From the NCBI RefSeq assembly GCF_001721685.1, contig NZ_CP012502.1, positions 2,728,001 through 2,792,000 of the forward strand: DNA of 64,000 bases, in the 5' to 3' direction. The DNA comes from Salisediminibacterium beveridgei. Its GTDB lineage: Bacteria; Bacillota; Bacilli; Bacillales; Salisediminibacteriaceae. Below are positions 37,182 through 44,187 of this stretch, in pieces. The notes under the pieces were generated by a model. It had not been told where the DNA came from. It saw nothing but the letters and a program-made list of their open reading frames with translations, and made no database searches. Every line of letters starts with the position of its first letter. Positions within the stretch are counted from its first letter, which is position 1. A program made the translations under genes and the position numbers.

Positions 37182-38366
37182 ATGACTGAACAACGAATCC
37201 CTGTGACGGTGTTGAGCGGCTATTTAGGTGCCGGCAAGACGTCCTTACTGAACCATTTACTCAGTGAAACGAACATTCAAAATACCGCTGTCATCGTCAA
37301 TGATATGAGTGAAATCAACATTGACGCCCTGGACGTGAAAAACAGAACCGTCCACCGCACGGACGATCAACTCATCGAAATGTCCAACGGCTGCATCTGC
37401 TGTACGTTACGGGAAGATCTGCTGCAGGAAGTACAACAAATCGCTGAACAAGGCGGCATTGACTATATTCTGATTGAATCCAGCGGTATCTCGGAGCCCG
37501 TACCCGTCGCTCAGACCTTCACCTTGATCGATGAAGAAATGGGCATCGACCTCTCCGCATTATGCCAGTTGGATACAATGGTCACTGTTGTCGATTGCCA
37601 GCGCTTCTGGCATGACTATGGCTCCGGGGAGTCTCTTGCAGAAAGAGGCCAGGAAGCGGATGAGAATGACATCCGGGACATCAGTGACTTACTGGCAGAT
37701 CAAATTGAATTTTGTGACGTGCTGGTTCTCAATAAGGCGGACGCCATTTCAAAAGAAGCCCTCCATTCCATGAAAGCTGTCATGAAGCGCCTTCAGCCTG
37801 AAGCAAAGATCATTGAAACGAATTATGGACGGATTTCACCTGAAGAAGTACTCCATACCGGCTCCTTTGATTATGAAAAAGCGAGCCTGTCTGCCGGCTG
37901 GCTGAAAGAGCTGGAAGCAGAAGAACATACGCCGGAGACGGAGGAATACGGGATTTCCTCCTTTGTCTACAGACGGACGCGCCCCTTTCATTCCGAACGC
38001 TTCATGGCCTGGGGCGAAGCGATTCCTGAAGCAGTGATCCGCTCCAAAGGCATTGCCTGGTGCGCCACCCGAAACGATGTTGCCCTACTTTACTCCCAGG
38101 CAGGTCCTTCTGCTTCACTGGATCCGGTTTCGTTTTGGGTAGCCTCTACGTCAGCAGAGAACATTCAGGAATATCTTGCGGAAGAACCCGGCGCCCGGGA
38201 TGAATGGGATGATGAATTTGGCGATCGGAAAACGGAACTGGTGTTTATCGGCCAGAACATCGACCGGGAAGCCCTTGAGGCCGAACTCGATGAGTGCCTG
38301 CTCACGGACGAGGAAATGGCTGGGGATTGGGGCCGTTTTACCGATCCGTTTCCATGGGAGACGTGA
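37182..38366 (+). CDS. CobW/COG0523-family zinc metallochaperone GTPase (ZagA/YciC type)
   Basis: The 394-residue G3E GTPase has Walker A GYLGAGKTSLLNH (residues 10-22), the metal-binding CxCC motif in GCICCTLRED (about 69-78), the ESSGISEP switch and LNKAD for guanine. The C-terminal CobW_C domain (from about 265) holds RTRPFHSERF. COG0523 proteins of this kind are induced by zinc starvation and load zinc into essential enzymes such as FolE. The start ATG at 37182 follows TTAGGAG, and a Zur-type box lies directly upstream. The divergent zinc-independent S14 supports the zinc assignment over cobalt or nickel. No His-rich tail is present. Confidence 0.92.
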   Translation: MTEQRIPVTVLSGYLGAGKTSLLNHLLSETNIQNTAVIVNDMSEINIDALDVKNRTVHRTDDQLIEMSNGCICCTLREDLLQEVQQIAEQGGIDYILIESSGISEPVPVAQTFTLIDEEMGIDLSALCQLDTMVTVVDCQRFWHDYGSGESLAERGQEADENDIRDISDLLADQIEFCDVLVLNKADAISKEALHSMKAVMKRLQPEAKIIETNYGRISPEEVLHTGSFDYEKASLSAGWLKELEAEEHTPETEEYGISSFVYRRTRPFHSERFMAWGEAIPEAVIRSKGIAWCATRNDVALLYSQAGPSASLDPVSFWVASTSAENIQEYLAEEPGARDEWDDEFGDRKTELVFIGQNIDREALEAELDECLLTDEEMAGDWGRFTDPFPWET

Positions 38367-38453
38367 ATTCTTGTGAGGGTGTAAGAGTTGATCGTACTCC
38401 AGCATCAATTATGCTAGTATTTAAGTAATCACAAAAACAGGAGGCGACACACC

Positions 38454-38891
38454 ATGACCGTAAACGCCATTTTGACGTCTCTCTTTATGTGCTCGGCAGA
38501 TGATGCCTGTGAAGTGTCACTTGAAAAAGACCCTGAATTTATTGTGGACCTGAGAGCAGAAGCTGATGTACCCGTATCCGGAGCTATGTCCCGTTTTGGC
38601 ACAAAATCATTTGCTCTGGTGAACGGTGGGCCCACTTCGCCTGAGGAACTGAAGCGGGCCATTGTATTTGTCAGCGGACAACTCGAATATGGCAACCGGG
38701 TTGTTCTGCATTGACAGGGAGGAAAAAGCCGCACCGGGAGTGTGGCCGCAGGGGTCCTTCTTGAACTGAATCTCGTTGCATCCGTTGAAGACGCACAACA
38801 GGAAATTCTCAAGTTCCAGCCCATTGCACTGATTCAGGACGAAGCCAAAGGTGTTCTGGCCAGTCTGTACGAAACCCGGCAGTCATCGTAA
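38454..38891 (+). CDS. Dual-specificity/tyrosine phosphatase-like protein with in-frame TGA at the catalytic cysteine (possible selenoprotein)
   Basis: Read through one TGA at 38712-38714, the frame gives 145 residues. The TGA is codon 87, inside VVLH-TGA-QGGKSRTGSVAAG. This is the HCx5RT active-site loop of protein tyrosine/dual-specificity phosphatases, with TGA exactly at the nucleophilic cysteine. Everything else is intact: start ATG behind AGGAGG, VDLRAEAD near residue 32, the helix after the loop and a normal end, with a terminator hairpin overlapping the TAA at 38889. A 7-base-pair hairpin lies 13 bases behind the TGA. Either the codon is selenocysteine or a single TGC/TGT-to-TGA mutation has truncated the protein at 86 residues. 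No selenocysteine-insertion genes occur in this window. Confidence 0.6.
38715..38746 (+). promoter_or_regulatory. SECIS-like hairpin downstream of the in-frame TGA
   Basis: GCCGCAC (38728-38734) pairs with GTGTGGC (38740-38746), seven pairs including one G-T, closing a CGGGA loop. The loop guanine lies 22 bases from the TGA, within the spacing reported for bacterial SECIS elements (a short apical loop with G in its first two positions). GC-rich coding DNA can form such a stem by chance. Confidence 0.4.
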
Positions 38892-38904
38892 CTGCCGGGC
38901 ATTT
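38875..38904 (+). terminator. Terminator overlapping the end of the phosphatase frame
   Basis: CCCGGCAGT (38875-38883) pairs with ACTGCCGGG (38891-38899) around a 7-base loop that contains the TAA; CATTTT follows. Its position marks the natural gene end as the TAA, not the TGA at 38712. Confidence 0.75.
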
Positions 38905-38983
38905 TGTATGCTTATTTTTAGATCCCTTTATTGATATCAAAACTTACGATAAACAACAACTGATGTATGCGGGAGGGAAACTG

Positions 38984-40150
38984 ATGAAAAACTGGCTTGA
39001 AATATTCCTGATTTCACTGCGACTGGGCTTGACGTCATTTGGCGGTCCCGTTGCACATCTTGGTTATTTTCATGAAGAGTACGTGAAACGAAGGGCCTGG
39101 CTCACGGAGAAACAGTATGCAGATCTCGTGGCGTTATGTCAGTTCCTGCCTGGACCTGCATCGAGTCAGGTCGGGATCGGCATCGGCATGGTCCGCGGCG
39201 GTGTTGTCGGCGGTTTCATCTCGTTTACCGGTTTTACCATGCCATCTGTTCTTTTACTGATGGCCGTTGCTGTCGGATTTCAGCAGCAGGGACTCATAGA
39301 ACTGGGTATCATCGACGGTCTGAAGATCGTTGCCGTCGCCGTTGTCGCTCACGCCCTGCTCGGCATGGGCCGAAATCTGGCTCCGGACAAAGAGCGGGCA
39401 ACCATCGCTGTCCTGGCTTTTACATCCGTCCTCCTGGTCCCTTCCGTCTGGATTCAGGTTGTCGTCATTCTGACAGCAGGCCTCCTCGGCTGGCGTTTGT
39501 ACCGAAACGAAAATCTCCCAAAAGCTGAAGGCCTCCCTTTGAAGCTGCCATTAAAACTATCTGTGGTGATGCTTGGGTTGTTTGGCGGATTACTGGCTTT
39601 ACTGCCGGTTTTGCGGGCCATGACAGATCATTTACATATCCAGCTGGCGGACAGCTTTTACCGGGCAGGTGCTCTGGTGTTTGGGGGCGGCCATGTGGTA
39701 CTTCCCTTGTTGGAGCGTGAAATTGTCCCGGCCGGCTTGATGAGTGAGTCGCAGTTTCTGGCCGGGTACGGTGCGGCCCAGGCGGTTCCTGGGCCATTGT
39801 TCACCTTTGCCAGTTACCTCGGGATGGTCATTGACGGCGTGCCTGGTGCTGTGACTGCAACGGCAGCTGTCTTCCTGCCGGCTTTTTTGCTGCTTCTGGG
39901 TGTCTTGCCGATCTGGCTGAAGATCCAGCAGATCCCTGCCATGCTGGCGGCCGTCACCGGTGTAAATGCGGCAGTGGTCGGGATTCTCGCCGCTGCCTTA
40001 TACAGTCCGGTCTTTACTTCTGCCATTCTCGAAGCCAGGGACATGGCTTTTGCGGGGCTGTTGTTCATGATTCTCGTCTATTGGAAGCGTCCCGCGTGGG
40101 TTGCCGTGATTCTCGGCATTCTGGGTGGACTGTTGTTCTACGGTGGTTGA
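38984..40150 (+). CDS. chrA: Chromate transporter ChrA (long-chain, two-domain form)
   Basis: This 388-residue membrane protein has two homologous CHR halves and about 10-12 membrane segments. Half one starts LRLGLTSFGGPVAHLGYFHEE and has QFLPGPASSQVG; half two repeats the pattern with RAGALVFGGGHVVLPLLE and GYGAAQAVPGPLFTFASYLG. The family exports chromate by proton motive force and gives resistance; some members have other anion or unknown roles. ATG 38984 follows GGGAGGG; the ATG at 38963 is in the same frame but has no site. It is a single-gene unit. The TGCCACT array and a terminator follow it. Confidence 0.92.
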   Translation: MKNWLEIFLISLRLGLTSFGGPVAHLGYFHEEYVKRRAWLTEKQYADLVALCQFLPGPASSQVGIGIGMVRGGVVGGFISFTGFTMPSVLLLMAVAVGFQQQGLIELGIIDGLKIVAVAVVAHALLGMGRNLAPDKERATIAVLAFTSVLLVPSVWIQVVVILTAGLLGWRLYRNENLPKAEGLPLKLPLKLSVVMLGLFGGLLALLPVLRAMTDHLHIQLADSFYRAGALVFGGGHVVLPLLEREIVPAGLMSESQFLAGYGAAQAVPGPLFTFASYLGMVIDGVPGAVTATAAVFLPAFLLLLGVLPIWLKIQQIPAMLAAVTGVNAAVVGILAAALYSPVFTSAILEARDMAFAGLLFMILVYWKRPAWVAVILGILGGLLFYGG

Positions 40151-40176
40151 ATCATTTAAGGGCTTTCGCTGTTTTT

Positions 40177-40499
40177 CTGCCACTGAAAACCGGAATTTGG
40201 GTCTCAGTGGCAGATCTCAAGCTGATTTCTGCCACTCAGAAGCTGAATGAGCGTCAGCGGCAGGAATTTCACCGCAATATACTTTTATTGGAAAATCAAA
40301 CTGCCACCGAAAGATAAAATCGAATCGAGTGGCAGGATTGTCGACCGTCTTTGCCACTGGATCGCTAAATGCCCTTGAGTGGCAGTATTTAGAATCACTA
40401 AATCCATCACGTCTGCCACTCAATCCAAAATCCTTACCAAGTGGCATATTTTCCTGAGAGCCCTGCCACTCGAAACTGAAAAACTGAATTGAGTGGCAG
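40177..40499. repeat. Array of six TGCCACT hairpin units (twelve alternating motifs)
   Basis: Six units of 35 or 37 bases each begin CTGCCACT and end AGTGGCAG with a variable interior of 19 or 21 bases: 40177-40213, 40229-40263, 40301-40335, 40351-40385, 40413-40447, 40463-40499. Only four of the 96 motif bases deviate. Gaps are 15, 37, 15, 27 and 15 bases, so units form three pairs. Centre-to-centre distances are 51, 72, 50, 62 and 51 bases, close to whole helical turns. Interiors are unrelated to one another. No protein frame explains the pattern. It fills the space between convergent chrA and mhqD. Function unknown; it could be a protein-binding array or a series of RNA hairpins. Confidence 0.9.
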
Positions 40500-40514
40500 T
40501 CTTTCTCTAAAATG

Positions 40515-40557
40515 AAAAGCCGGTTTCTGTATGAACTACAGAAAACGGCTTTTTTTC
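40515..40557. terminator. Bidirectional terminator between chrA and mhqD
   Basis: A 15-base stem (AAAGCCGGTTTCTGT with its near complement, 40516-40530 and 40538-40552) ends in seven T on the plus strand and TTTTCATTTT on the minus strand. Confidence 0.85.
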
Positions 40558-40560
40558 GGA

Positions 40561-41166
40561 TCATTTTTTCATTTTGTACCAGGCTGCAGCTGCGTCCACT
40601 TCTTCCCGGGTTAACTGATGACCGTTGTTTTCCCAATGAAGCGTCACGTCCGCATTCGCCTCTTGCAGCAGGTGATGAAGATCTTCGGATTCCTGCGCCG
40701 GACAGATCGGGTCGTTTTCGCCGGCTGCGATAAAGACCGGGGTACCGGTTAAGTCCGGCAGTTCAATGCCCCGTCTTGGTACCATCGGGTGATGCAGGAT
40801 GGCTCCCTGGAGTGCATCTTTGTAATGAAACAGCAGACTGCCGGCAATATTCGCACCGTTGGAATATCCCACGGCCACGAGATTGCCCCGATCGAATCCG
40901 TAGTCGTTCGCGGCCTTGTCAAGAAAATCGTTCAATTCCTTCGTCCGGAAAATCAGATCTTCTTCGTCAAAGACCCCTTCAGCCAGTCGTCTGAAAAACC
41001 GGGGCATACCGTTTTCCAGAATATTTCCCCGGATGCTTAAAACAGAGGCTTCCGGATCAATGATGTCCGCCAGGGGCATCAGATCATTCTCCGTTCCCCC
41101 TGTCCCGTGAAGAAGCACCAGTGTCGGACGTTTTGGGTTGGACCCTTTTTTGAATACATGTTTCAT
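40561..41166 (-). CDS. mhqD: MhqD-like hydrolase (carboxylesterase/phospholipase fold)
   Basis: This 201-residue alpha/beta hydrolase has an oxyanion region LVLLHGTGGTENDLMPLA, the nucleophile Ser in GYSNGANIAGS (about residue 109), the acid in AAGENDPICP and the base in NNGHQLT. It matches the MhqD group of putative esterases, which B. subtilis induces under quinone and catechol stress. It lies 16 bases after the dioxygenase gene 41183-42109 in one operon. The start ATG 41166 follows AAAGGAGCGAATCACTC; the frame is open further upstream into the neighbour but lacks a site. Its true substrate is not known. Confidence 0.85.
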   Translation of the reverse strand: MKHVFKKGSNPKRPTLVLLHGTGGTENDLMPLADIIDPEASVLSIRGNILENGMPRFFRRLAEGVFDEEDLIFRTKELNDFLDKAANDYGFDRGNLVAVGYSNGANIAGSLLFHYKDALQGAILHHPMVPRRGIELPDLTGTPVFIAAGENDPICPAQESEDLHHLLQEANADVTLHWENNGHQLTREEVDAAAAWYKMKK

Positions 41167-41182
41167 GAGTGATTCGCTCCTT

Positions 41183-42109
41183 TTACAAATTAAAATTTGG
41201 CAGCGTCTGTTCAATCGTCTCCCGCTGCGATTCAAATTGTGGTGGCAGCTTCAGTTCACTGCCCATCTTATCCTTCGATTCGTCAATGGCAAACCCCGGA
41301 GAATCCGTCGCAATTTCAAAGAGGATTTCTCCTTTTTCACGGAAATAAATGGCGTTGAAGTAGTTTCGGTCCCGAACCGGCGTCACCTTGTAACCATGGC
41401 CCTCCACGTATTGTTTCCAGTCCAGCTGATCCGTATCATCCACTGCACGCCAGGCGATGTGGTGCACCGTTCCCACGCCCATCCGCCCTCTCGGCATGGC
41501 TGCAGTCCTGACATCAATGAGATTGCCGATGGTTCCGGGAGCCTTAAAGCGGATGAGGTCATTTTCCTGACCGATCCGTTTCAGTCCCATGGTGTTTTCA
41601 AGGGCATTTACTGTGTCTTCAGGACTGGTGGAATACAAAACCGCTCCGCCAAACCCGATAATGGCCATGTCTTCGCCCAATTTTCCTTGAAGATGGTTTT
41701 TCACCCTCTCTGCTTCTCTTTCCACCAGTTCCAATTTTAAACCATGCGGATCATTAAAACGCAGGTACGTTTCGCCAAAACGTTCCGAACGGGCCCAGGC
41801 AATACCGTGTTCCTCCAGGCGCTCCTGCCATTTCATCAGGGAACCCTCCGGAATGATATAAGTTGTGGCGCCTGCCTGTCCACCTCCGATTCGTCCCTGG
41901 TGGGCTTTGGGCCAGGGGAAGAAGGTGATAATCGTTCCAGGATCACCGGATTCATTGCCAAAATAAAGATGATAGGTGCCAGGATCATCAAAATTGACCG
42001 TCTTTTTCACAAGCCGCAAGCCTAAAACGCCGGCATAAAAATCGGCGTTCTCCTGCGGGTGACCAACGATGGTTGAAATATGATGAATGCCCTGAGTTTG
42101 TTTGGTCAT
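41183..42109 (-). CDS. mhqO: Ring-cleaving dioxygenase MhqO-like (glyoxalase fold)
   Basis: This 308-residue enzyme consists of two vicinal-oxygen-chelate (glyoxalase/extradiol dioxygenase) domains. Metal ligands are recognisable as His in GIHHISTIVG (residue 9-10), His in VGTVHHIAWR (about 218) and Glu in EILFEIATDSPG (about 270). The family (MhqO, MhqE, MhqA) is thought to open hydroquinone-type rings during detoxification. A consensus promoter with two MhqR-like operators precedes it, and mhqD follows, matching the quinone-stress regulon of Bacilli. The repressor gene is not in the window. Confidence 0.88.
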   Translation of the reverse strand: MTKQTQGIHHISTIVGHPQENADFYAGVLGLRLVKKTVNFDDPGTYHLYFGNESGDPGTIITFFPWPKAHQGRIGGGQAGATTYIIPEGSLMKWQERLEEHGIAWARSERFGETYLRFNDPHGLKLELVEREAERVKNHLQGKLGEDMAIIGFGGAVLYSTSPEDTVNALENTMGLKRIGQENDLIRFKAPGTIGNLIDVRTAAMPRGRMGVGTVHHIAWRAVDDTDQLDWKQYVEGHGYKVTPVRDRNYFNAIYFREKGEILFEIATDSPGFAIDESKDKMGSELKLPPQFESQRETIEQTLPNFNL

Positions 42110-42138
42110 GATACACCGCTCCTTTAAGACAAACGATT

Positions 42139-42269
42139 TTATTTCGAATTCGAGATGTATAGTTATTCAGAAGAACTTAGCATTCTGCCAAGTCCATAGG
42201 ATCGAACGATTTTTCAGTTATTTATTTCGAATTCGAGATAATTATATTCCAATCTTTTCATCTTGTCAA
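42139..42269 (-). promoter_or_regulatory. Promoter of mhqO-mhqD with two MhqR-type operators
   Basis: On the minus strand a perfect -35 TTGACA (42264-42269) and -10 TATAAT (42241-42246) are 17 bases apart. The palindrome ATTTCGAATTCGAGAT lies directly downstream of the -10 (42222-42242), and a second copy is at 42139-42159, 83 bases further on. The sequence agrees with the MhqR operator of B. subtilis. Two copies suggest cooperative binding or a roadblock. Confidence 0.85.
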
Positions 42270-42344
42270 GATGACTGATTCGGTTGGATCAGGCTTACTA
42301 TGAGTAATAACCATCGACTTTCTTCAATGCCTCTATCATGATTT

Positions 42345-42578
42345 TCAGAAAAAGGACTCTAAAATGCCAAGTACAAAGAAACTGAAAATCAATATCGGTA
42401 AAAAGATTTGATCAGTTGTTTTACGGTTTTCCACTTGCTCTCTTTTCATCACTAATAACCGAATTAAAAAAAGAAAGGAAACAATAAAATAGGTGATAAA
42501 TAATGGTATATCCAATACAGCAATGAGTATGATCATCAGTATTGCAGGCACAATATAGAAAAGATGCATCCGTTTCAA
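42345..42578 (-). CDS. Small hypothetical membrane protein (77 aa)
   Basis: The frame begins with TTG at 42578 (MKRMHLFY), ten bases behind AAAGGAGTGGGG. The product has two adjacent N-terminal hydrophobic stretches (about residues 5-43) and a third at 58-75, separated by the basic loop MKREQVENRKTTD. It would span the membrane three times. No family is recognised. It is a single gene in AT-rich DNA between the mhq promoter and the yerC terminator. It may be specific to this lineage. Confidence 0.5.
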   Translation of the reverse strand: MKRMHLFYIVPAILMIILIAVLDIPLFITYFIVSFLFLIRLLVMKREQVENRKTTDQIFLPILIFSFFVLGILESFF

Positions 42579-42671
42579 AAAGCCCCACTCCTTTTATGAT
42601 TCTTTTCCAAGTTAATTAATCCCATTATATCCAAAAAAAAAATACAACCAGCAATTTTAAAAATGAACAAC

Positions 42672-42708
42672 AAAACAGTTTTCATCCGTCACAGATGAAA
42701 ACTGTTTT
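42672..42708. terminator. Terminator of yerC (bidirectional in form)
   Basis: A perfect 15-base stem (arms 42672-42686 and 42694-42708, core ACAGTTTTCATC) with a 7-base loop is flanked by T runs on both strands. It follows the yerC stop by 13 bases. Confidence 0.85.
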
Positions 42709-42720
42709 CTATTCAGATCA

Positions 42721-43038
42721 TTATTCACTTTTCAGTTCTTCTTTGTGCTGATCGGACACCCGCTCCAATGCAAATTTGTAGCCGTCGTTGCCATAGTTGA
42801 TGCAACGTTTCACCCTTGAGATCGTTGCCGTTGAGGCACCGGTATCCCGTTCGATCCGCTGGTACGTGTCTCCACCCATCAGCATGCGGGCTACTTCCAG
42901 GCGCTGTGCAAGGGACTGAATTTCGTTCATCGTGCACAGATCATCGAAGAACTGATAACATTCCTCCACATCCTTCAGATTCAAGATCGCTTCAAACAGT
43001 TGATCCAATTCTTTTCCGCGAAGCTTATCAATTTGCAT
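42721..43038 (-). CDS. yerC: TrpR-like DNA-binding protein YerC
   Basis: This 105-residue helix-turn-helix protein of the YerC/YecD family (TrpR superfamily) is all-helical. The recognition region is MGGDTYQRIERDTGASTATISRVKRC (about residues 55-80, given in two parts: the helix TYQRIERDTGAS and the recognition helix TATISRVKRC). The B. subtilis orthologue has 104 residues and lies in the same place behind yerB. Its regulon is unknown in detail. It is transcribed after yerB with a 25-base gap. No ligand pocket like that of TrpR for tryptophan can be asserted. Confidence 0.92.
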   Translation of the reverse strand: MQIDKLRGKELDQLFEAILNLKDVEECYQFFDDLCTMNEIQSLAQRLEVARMLMGGDTYQRIERDTGASTATISRVKRCINYGNDGYKFALERVSDQHKEELKSE

Positions 43039-43063
43039 ATCTGGATAGTCACCCTTTCTTAAG

Positions 43064-44131
43064 TCATTCTGAGTTGATTGTTACATGGGCGTCGATCCCT
43101 CCGCCGCCCGATTGCACGAAGTTAATGAATGTCTGTCCCGGCAAAAACGACAGTGGTTCCCCGTCGAGATACGGTAAAATCACCCCATCCACGTTCTGCC
43201 ATTCTGCACGGATTGCCACACCGTCCTGTAGCAGATACGCAGGACCGCCGGATTCAATATTAATATCCCGCCTGCCTACGTCATCAATCACCCGATGATC
43301 TGCTTCCACGATAAAGACATTCCTTGGCGTTACAGGTTCACCGGTTTCCAGATCGTTCATCTGTTCACCACCCGCAAAGCGGATATACCCCCCTGCAGCT
43401 TCATCGTACGAATACTCAATATTGTTCAGACTGCTGCCGTAACTTACATGAACGTATGCAGCTGCTTCACCGTCCGCTTCCGGTTCTTCCGAAAAAGGCA
43501 GATCCGGGGTATCCCGGTCTTCGAGCTCGTAGCCCATATCTGCAGCTGCCCCTGTCAGACCTTCATAGGACGTATAGAGGTTGTGCGGTGCACTGCGCTG
43601 ATTCCATCTTTCCAGAAAGCGTCCGTCATAGGTCAGTCCGTTGACAAACGCCACTTCCCCACGAGCCATCATTGAAAATGCATCCGGACTCCCGCCGGCG
43701 GATGTGTACACGGCATCGTAGCCGTTATTCAAGCGGATGTAATAGTCTCTTGCACTCCTTACAGGCCCGATTCGCTCCGGTTCCTGGCTGTGGTAAAATG
43801 CCAAAAGACGGGTAATGTTTCCTTCGGATAACACTTCGTATACCACATCGGCCATATAAAGACCCGATTGCGGGCGGGCATTGTTGCTGTTTTCGATCAT
43901 CACGCCCTGTACGCGGTGATTCACAGATTCATCGGTTCCGATGCCGGTCAGCGGATATTTATGGTCATAGTCTGACTCGGGTTCTCCCCATTCAGGTACC
44001 GGCATCTCTTTCACCCGTTCGGTTTTTTCAACCGCCTCCTGAACAGCTAATGCTTCATTATCATTGCCGCATGCGGCAACGGTAGCCATTAAGATCATGA
44101 CAAGGAGGATCCATAGCCACTTTTTCATCAC
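43064..44131 (-). CDS. yerB: DUF3048 lipoprotein YerB
   Basis: This 355-residue lipoprotein has a signal peptide (MMKKWLWILLVMILMATV) with the lipobox VAAC (Cys21). The body has the DUF3048 N-domain (PLTGIGTDESVNHRVQGVMIENS, ARPQSGLYMADVVYEVLSEG, then GPVRSARDYYI) and the C-domain (WQNVDGVILPYLDGEPLSFLPG near the end). The orthologue in B. subtilis sits between yerA and yerC, as here. The family is widespread in endospore formers; activity is unknown, though an envelope role at the outer face of the membrane is implied by the anchor. Confidence 0.93.
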   Translation of the reverse strand: MMKKWLWILLVMILMATVAACGNDNEALAVQEAVEKTERVKEMPVPEWGEPESDYDHKYPLTGIGTDESVNHRVQGVMIENSNNARPQSGLYMADVVYEVLSEGNITRLLAFYHSQEPERIGPVRSARDYYIRLNNGYDAVYTSAGGSPDAFSMMARGEVAFVNGLTYDGRFLERWNQRSAPHNLYTSYEGLTGAAADMGYELEDRDTPDLPFSEEPEADGEAAAYVHVSYGSSLNNIEYSYDEAAGGYIRFAGGEQMNDLETGEPVTPRNVFIVEADHRVIDDVGRRDINIESGGPAYLLQDGVAIRAEWQNVDGVILPYLDGEPLSFLPGQTFINFVQSGGGGIDAHVTINSE

Positions 44132-44187
44132 GCCACCCCGTTCACGTTATCTTTTATCTCTATCCAATACTTTCACACGTTACCATT

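Noticed and set aside
40177..40499. CRISPR array
   Set aside because: The conserved parts are only 8 bases in alternating orientation, unit and gap sizes vary irregularly, and no cas genes are near.
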